Below, piece by piece: positions 59,973 through 64,000 of a DNA stretch of 64,000 bases (the stretch's first letter is position 1; every line of letters starts with the position of its first letter). Origin of the DNA: Hydrogenobacter sp. T-8 (GTDB lineage Bacteria; Aquificota; Aquificia; Aquificales; Aquificaceae); assembly GCF_011006175.1 (NCBI RefSeq), contig NZ_CP048795.1, forward strand, positions 868,001 through 932,000, in the 5' to 3' direction. Both the position numbers and the translations under genes were made by a program. The notes under the pieces are model-generated. The model was not told the origin of the DNA. It was given only the letters and a program-made list of their open reading frames with translations, and did no database searches.

Positions 59973-61149
59973 AGAAATTCCACCTTATTTTCGTCCCTTT
60001 CTTTTTAACACTCTCATCTTTTCCAACTATTATGAGGTATTTAAAACCTCTTAGATAGAAGTTATGCTGTAAAGCCTTGCTATGCCAAAAGGGGGTATTT
60101 GAAGCTTGATTTCTGCGAACCACACAAACCACATCAACAGGGGAAAAATATTTTGTAAGTCTTTCGTATATCTTAAAGCCCACTGGAATATATTCCCCCT
60201 TTGCCCATTGGTCACCTATTAACCAAGCCAATACTTTGCCTTTTTTGAGTATTCTATAACATTCCTGCATTACTTTTTCAAGCTCCTCGTAAAACTCTTC
60301 AGAACTTGCAGGTATATGACCTATATTTAAGGGATGGTCGTTATATTTGATGTTGTCTCCGTATGGCGAGTCTACAAACACTAAATCCACCGTTTCATCC
60401 TTCAGAGGTATGTTTCTGGCATCCGCCTGTATTATATCTTTTCTCGTTGGCACTATATCAAAGGCTACAACCCTTCTCCTCTCTTCAAGGCACACATCTA
60501 TCGTAGTCCCAGAACCTGCCATAGGGTCGCATACTATCTCACCAGGTTCAGTGTATCTCCATATGAGGTTATAAATAATGAAGGCTGGAGTAACGCCAGG
60601 GTATTTATTATTACCCTTTTTGGTATATCCGTAACTTTGGTATGGATAGTCCCACAAGGTAGTTGTCATCATTGGGGGTATGTATTTGTCATCTACTATT
60701 TCTTCCTTGCGAAACCTATTTATTGCTCTTCCCTCAAGGATATTCTTTATCAGAAGTGCCCCCTTCTCTGTCAGTATATCTCTCCACGAGATGTTAAGAC
60801 TTCTAAAGATTGAACTTGCCTTTTCAACTTTTTTTATGGTTTGTGTTGTTTCAAAGCGTATATAGTAAGGGTATCTACCTTCAAAGATTGGAATATCTTT
60901 ATCATATCCAGGTTCGCCTTTTGCAGTAAAAGTGCCATAAAGAACATCTTTGTCAAGATTATACAGAAAAATAAAATCGCCTTCTTTAACTGCGAATAAC
61001 TTATTTGCGTAATTTTTCCCAGTCAAGATTATCCTATTAGACAATAGTGTTTCCTCGCTCTTGTCAGTGCAAGCAAAGATAAAACCATGTCTAACAAAAT
61101 GCTTTTTTACTTCACTTTTTTCTACCCCCACCGAGCTTAGGAAACCCAT
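59962..61149 (-). CDS. DNA methyltransferase with N-terminal EVE/DCD-like region
   Basis: This 395-residue protein has SAM-motif I CDPMAGSGTT (208-216) and catalytic motif IV VDSPYGDN (260-263, a DPPY variant), so it is a probable N4-cytosine or N6-adenine methylase. Residues about 15-110 resemble PUA/EVE or DCD domains, which read modified bases or RNA: FVRHGFIFACTDKSEETLLS and GDFIFLYNLDKDVLYGTFTA. The ATG at 61149 was chosen because it is the first in frame after the aspS stop; the longer reading would run into aspS. Only 5 bases separate it from aspS. Confidence 0.78.
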   Translation of the reverse strand: MGFLSSVGVEKSEVKKHFVRHGFIFACTDKSEETLLSNRIILTGKNYANKLFAVKEGDFIFLYNLDKDVLYGTFTAKGEPGYDKDIPIFEGRYPYYIRFETTQTIKKVEKASSIFRSLNISWRDILTEKGALLIKNILEGRAINRFRKEEIVDDKYIPPMMTTTLWDYPYQSYGYTKKGNNKYPGVTPAFIIYNLIWRYTEPGEIVCDPMAGSGTTIDVCLEERRRVVAFDIVPTRKDIIQADARNIPLKDETVDLVFVDSPYGDNIKYNDHPLNIGHIPASSEEFYEELEKVMQECYRILKKGKVLAWLIGDQWAKGEYIPVGFKIYERLTKYFSPVDVVCVVRRNQASNTPFWHSKALQHNFYLRGFKYLIIVGKDESVKKKGTKIRWNFYER

Positions 61150-61154
61150 TTCCT

Positions 61155-62951
61155 CTAACCTTCCACCACCCTTATATGAAGCTCCTTGAGCTGTTTTGGC
61201 TCCACATAGTCTGGTGCACCAGTGAGAGGGCATATGCCCTTTTGAGTCTTCGGAAAGGCTATCACATCCCTTATAGAGTCCAAGCCTCTCATTATGGCAA
61301 TTAGCCTGTCCAGTCCAAAGGCAAGTCCACCATGTGGTGGTGCTCCAAAGCGTAGTGCGTCAAGTAGAAAACCAAACTTCTCCCTTGCCTCCATCTCTGG
61401 TATCTCCAAAAGCTTAAAGACAAGTTCCTGAAGGTCTTTCCTATGTATACGAATAGAACCTCCTCCCACCTCGTATCCGTTTATCACAAGGTCGTAAGCC
61501 CTAGCCCTTACAGAATGAACAAGCCTCTTTTTCTCCTCCAACTCCTGCACCTGTAGAGCCCTTTCAAGAAGCGGAATATCCTCCTCTCTGGGTGAAGTGA
61601 AGGGGTGGTGCAAGGAGACAAACCTTTTCTCCTCCTCATCCCATTCCATGAGAGGAAAGCCCACCACCCAAAATATATCAAACTTGCTAGTGTCTATAAG
61701 GTTGTATTTCTTGCCTATGTGAAGCCTTAGATTTCCAAGAATACGGTAGACCACTTCCCTTTTGTCCGCGGAGAAAAATATCACATCACCTGGCTCAGCC
61801 CTTAGCTTTTGTAGAAGCTCTCTGGTCTCTTCCTCAGAGAAAAACTTTACTATTGGTGAGTTTAGTTTGTCTTCTTCTACCTTTATCCAAGCAAGACCCT
61901 TTGCTCCAAGGCTTTGCACAAACTGGGTAAGCTCATCTATCTCTTTCCTTGAGAGGTTTGAGCCTTTGAAGTTTATAGCCTTTACCACTCCACCAGATTC
62001 TATGGCTTGACGAAACACTTTAAACTCTGTATTTTTAAAGACCTGTGTGAGGTCCACAAGCTCAAGCCCAAACCTACGGTCCGGCTTGTCCGAGCCATAA
62101 GTTTCCATGGCATACTCGTAGGATATGCGGTCAAAGGGGAGCTTTAGCTCAACGCCAAGAAGCTCCTTAAAGAGGCTATATATAAGCCTTTCGCTAAAAG
62201 CCATAACATCCTCTTCTTCTACAAAGGACATTTCAAAGTCTATCTGGGTAAATTCAGGCTGACGGTCTGCGCGCAGGTCCTCGTCCCTCAAACATTTAAC
62301 TATCTGAAAATACCTATCAAAACCTGCAACCATAAGCACTTGCTTAAAGAGCTGTGGAGACTGAGGAAGGGCGTAAAACTTGCCCGGATGTAACCTTGAG
62401 GGAACAAGAAAGTCCCTTGCACCCTCTGGGGTGGACTTGGTAAGAAAGGGTGTCTCTATTTCCACAAAGCCTTCTTCAAGGAAAACCTTCCTTATTACCT
62501 GATAGGCTCTATGCCTAAAGAGAAGGTTTTCCTTCATGCTCTCCCTTCTTAGGTCCAAGTAGCGATATTTGAGTTTTGTCTCCTCCGAAAGGTGTGTCTC
62601 TTCGTCAATGGGAAAGGGTAAGGTTTCTGAGGTGTTGAGAATTTCAAGCTCTTCAATTACCACTTCGTAGTCTCCCGTCTTTAGCTTTGGGTTTTCTGTG
62701 CCCGGGGGTCTTTTCCTAACAGTGCCACGCAGGGAAACCACATACTCTGACCTGAGCCTATCCGCAAGCTCATACACCTCAGGGTTTGTTTTTTCTTCCA
62801 CCACACACTGGATTAGACCCTCTCTATCTCTGAGGTCTATAAAGATTACTCCTCCGTGGTTTCTTATGCGATGAACCCAGCCGTTTAAAATAACCTCCTT
62901 TCCGAGGTCTTGTTCGCTGATGTGTCCGCAGTATCTTGTTCTTTTTAGCAT
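61155..62951 (-). CDS. aspS: Aspartate--tRNA ligase
   Basis: Class II synthetase for tRNA-Asp. The 598-residue protein has an OB-fold anticodon domain (MLKRTRYCGHISEQDLGKEV to about 110). The bacterial-type catalytic domain has QSPQLFKQVLMVAGFDRYFQ, CLRDEDLRADRQPEFTQID and GLAFGLDRLIAIMRG. A GAD domain is inserted. In many bacteria lacking AsnRS it also charges tRNA-Asn; that cannot be settled from this window. A minus-strand TATAAT box (62963-62958) is 6 bases before the ATG. The restriction-modification genes follow it. Confidence 0.96.
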   Translation of the reverse strand: MLKRTRYCGHISEQDLGKEVILNGWVHRIRNHGGVIFIDLRDREGLIQCVVEEKTNPEVYELADRLRSEYVVSLRGTVRKRPPGTENPKLKTGDYEVVIEELEILNTSETLPFPIDEETHLSEETKLKYRYLDLRRESMKENLLFRHRAYQVIRKVFLEEGFVEIETPFLTKSTPEGARDFLVPSRLHPGKFYALPQSPQLFKQVLMVAGFDRYFQIVKCLRDEDLRADRQPEFTQIDFEMSFVEEEDVMAFSERLIYSLFKELLGVELKLPFDRISYEYAMETYGSDKPDRRFGLELVDLTQVFKNTEFKVFRQAIESGGVVKAINFKGSNLSRKEIDELTQFVQSLGAKGLAWIKVEEDKLNSPIVKFFSEEETRELLQKLRAEPGDVIFFSADKREVVYRILGNLRLHIGKKYNLIDTSKFDIFWVVGFPLMEWDEEEKRFVSLHHPFTSPREEDIPLLERALQVQELEEKKRLVHSVRARAYDLVINGYEVGGGSIRIHRKDLQELVFKLLEIPEMEAREKFGFLLDALRFGAPPHGGLAFGLDRLIAIMRGLDSIRDVIAFPKTQKGICPLTGAPDYVEPKQLKELHIRVVEG

Positions 62952-62957
62952 ATTTAA

Positions 62958-62963
62958 ATTATA
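62958..62963 (-). promoter_or_regulatory. Putative -10 box of aspS
   Basis: The minus strand reads TATAAT, ending 6 bases before the aspS ATG. No Shine-Dalgarno is visible, so a leaderless transcript is suspected. Confidence 0.45.
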
Positions 62964-63008
62964 GAAAATCCCTTCTTTGCATGCTTTAAGATGGTAGAAT
63001 ATAAGGTG

Positions 63009-63221
63009 ATGAAGGTAAGAGTTCTTATCCTTCCCAAGAAAGGACTTCTTGACCCAGAAGGCAGGGCGGTAAAAGAGATGCTCCTTGACGGCGGTTTTGA
63101 TGTAAAGGACGTAAAGGTGGGAAAGGTTGTGGAGCTTGAGGTGGGAGAAGGCACAGACATAAAAGCCCTTGTGGAAAGGTATCTTGTAAATCCCTTAGTT
63201 GAGGAGTATGTAATAGAATGA
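63009..63221 (+). CDS. purS: Phosphoribosylformylglycinamidine synthase subunit PurS
   Basis: PurS is the small bridging subunit of the three-part PurSQL enzyme of purine synthesis. The 70-residue protein reads MKVRVLILPKKGLLDPEGRA, GFDVKDVKVGKVVELEVGE and YLVNPLVEEYVIE, all normal for PurS. The ATG at 63009 was preferred because a TAGAAT box ends 8 bases before it and it matches the usual start; an in-frame ATG at 62991 would add six residues. It overlaps purQ by 4 bases. Confidence 0.92.
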   Translation: MKVRVLILPKKGLLDPEGRAVKEMLLDGGFDVKDVKVGKVVELEVGEGTDIKALVERYLVNPLVEEYVIE

Positions 63222-63898
63222 AGTTTGCGGTCTGCGTATTCCCAGGTTCTAACTGTGATTATGATACTTACTATGTGATAAGAGACTTGCTTGGGCAGGA
63301 TGTGAGCTTTGTAGACCACAATACAAAAAGGCTCAATGGTTTTGACTGTGTGGTCCTCCCGGGTGGTTTTTCCTTTGGTGATTATCTGAGGGCTGGAGTG
63401 CTTGCCAGCAAGACTCCCCTGGGTAATGCTATAGTGGAATACGCACAGCAAGGGGGTCTTGTGCTTGGTATATGCAACGGCTTTCAGATCCTTACAGAAC
63501 TTCACCTACTGCCGGGTGTTTTACTCAGGAATGAGAACATGACCTTTCTGTGTAGAGATGTCTACCTTAGGATTGAAAACAATTCCCTGCCCTTTACCAG
63601 AAGGTTTGAAAAGGATGAGGTTATAAGGCTTCCTATAGCTCATGGGGAAGGGAGGTATTATGTGCCAGAGGAGGACCTAAGGGTCATGGAAGAAAGGGGG
63701 CAGGTGGTTCTAAGGTATTGCGATGAAAATGGTAATATAAACCCTTCCGCTAATCCCAATGGCTCATCGCACAACATAGCGGGGGTTTGCAACAAAGAGG
63801 GTAATGTCTTTGGTCTTATGCCCCACCCAGAAAGAGCCTGTGAAGACATACTTGGCTACCGAGACGGCATAATACTCTGGCATTCTCTTGTCGCTTAA
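63218..63898 (+). CDS. purQ: Phosphoribosylformylglycinamidine synthase subunit PurQ
   Basis: PurQ is the glutaminase subunit that delivers ammonia to PurL. The 226-residue protein starts MKFAVCVFPGSNCDYDTYYV. It has VVLPGGFSFGDYLRAGVLAS, the nucleophile GICNGFQIL and the His/Glu pair in MPHPERACE. It overlaps purS by 4 bases; purL is not in the window. Confidence 0.97.
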   Translation: MKFAVCVFPGSNCDYDTYYVIRDLLGQDVSFVDHNTKRLNGFDCVVLPGGFSFGDYLRAGVLASKTPLGNAIVEYAQQGGLVLGICNGFQILTELHLLPGVLLRNENMTFLCRDVYLRIENNSLPFTRRFEKDEVIRLPIAHGEGRYYVPEEDLRVMEERGQVVLRYCDENGNINPSANPNGSSHNIAGVCNKEGNVFGLMPHPERACEDILGYRDGIILWHSLVA

Positions 63899-63901
63899 GG
63901 C

Positions 63902-63907
63902 TATAAT
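63902..63907 (+). promoter_or_regulatory. Putative -10 box of the MlaD-like gene
   Basis: TATAAT ends 6 bases before the ATG at 63914, overlapping the end of purQ. No Shine-Dalgarno is visible. Confidence 0.45.
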
Positions 63908-63913
63908 TTAAGC

Positions 63914-64000
63914 ATGAGGTTTTCCAACGAAACCAAGGTAGGTTTTCTCGTGATTGTTTTTTCCCTTGGCTTTGCCTTTCTTATACTTACCTTTGGAGAG
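63914..64000 (+). CDS. MlaD/MCE-domain protein, N-terminus only (cut by window edge)
   Basis: Only 29 residues are visible, MRFSNETKVGFLVIVFSLGF and onward. The polar start with 'KVG' leading into one membrane segment is typical of MlaD-type MCE proteins of phospholipid transport across the envelope. With so little sequence the call is tentative. Confidence 0.5.
   Translation, partial: MRFSNETKVGFLVIVFSLGFAFLILTFGE

Noticed and set aside
61150-61233. Upstream extension of the methyltransferase
   Set aside because: These codons lie inside aspS in another frame; the ATG at 61149 comes 5 bases after the aspS stop.
1-64000. CRISPR array or cas genes
   Set aside because: I saw no regularly spaced short repeats and no Cas proteins; TnpB is the only Cas12-related gene.

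Overview
The window looks like a chromosomal segment from a hydrogen- or sulfur-oxidising thermophile of the Aquificaceae (Hydrogenobacter/Thermocrinis/Aquifex type). Support comes from gene content: a five-subunit 2-oxoacid:ferredoxin oxidoreductase of the reductive TCA type, an archaeal-type bifunctional FBP aldolase/phosphatase, a bacterial Trm1, BioW, a thioredoxin-like [2Fe-2S] ferredoxin, a very short MutL, and heavy AGG/AGA and ATA codon use. Genes are tightly packed, many overlap by 1-40 bases, and no stretch of 300 bases lacks a gene. The species call is inference.

Layout. 1-3.8 kb (minus): proS (partial), then an operon of a roadblock protein, an MglA-like GTPase, an unknown PATAN-like protein and a haem-binding HAMP sensor. 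3.9-7.8 kb (plus), divergent from it: flhA-flhF-flhG. 7.8-11.5 kb: proC, pgeF, a small nuclease-like protein, a UbiE/MenG-type methyltransferase and a short ComEC. 11.5-13 kb: a solitary TnpB whose 3' coding end folds into successive long hairpins, suggesting an overlapping omega/reRNA. 13-20.7 kb: murF, a PilZ protein and a TolC-MFP-RND efflux operon behind a consensus promoter. 20.6-29 kb: CBM48 protein, trpE, trm1-hemE, dapF, ispH, a Dsb-like protein, a P-loop kinase and an S41 protease. 29.1-34.4 kb: the oxidoreductase operon, into which three Uma2/DUF820 nuclease-fold genes are interleaved. 34.5-46.5 kb: OmpA-like protein, mutL-hisF, a DUF255 protein, DUF302, era, TauE/SafE, FBP aldolase/phosphatase, topA, ADP-ribosylglycohydrolase, hfq. 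46.5-56.5 kb: ferredoxin, FadL-like porin, bioW with two glycosyltransferases, infB-queE, a HerA-like ATPase with amiC, tRNA-Gly(CCC). 56.5-64 kb: hemB with a fourth Uma2, hemC, a two-gene restriction-modification system between aspS and hemC, purS-purQ and the start of an MlaD-like gene.

How the parts connect. Central carbon fixation (oxidoreductase, FBP aldolase/phosphatase), tetrapyrrole synthesis (hemB, hemC, hemE in three separate places), polar flagellar placement (FlhF/FlhG) and a possible second polarity/signalling GTPase (MglA-type) are all present. The less ordinary elements are the Uma2 genes inside the oxidoreductase operon, two of them sharing a 101-residue identical core next to a divergent segment; the TnpB/omegaRNA unit; the restriction-modification pair whose methylase carries an N-terminal EVE/PUA-like region; and a recurring promoter layout with TATAAT-like boxes only 5-8 bases before start codons, which suggests leaderless transcripts.
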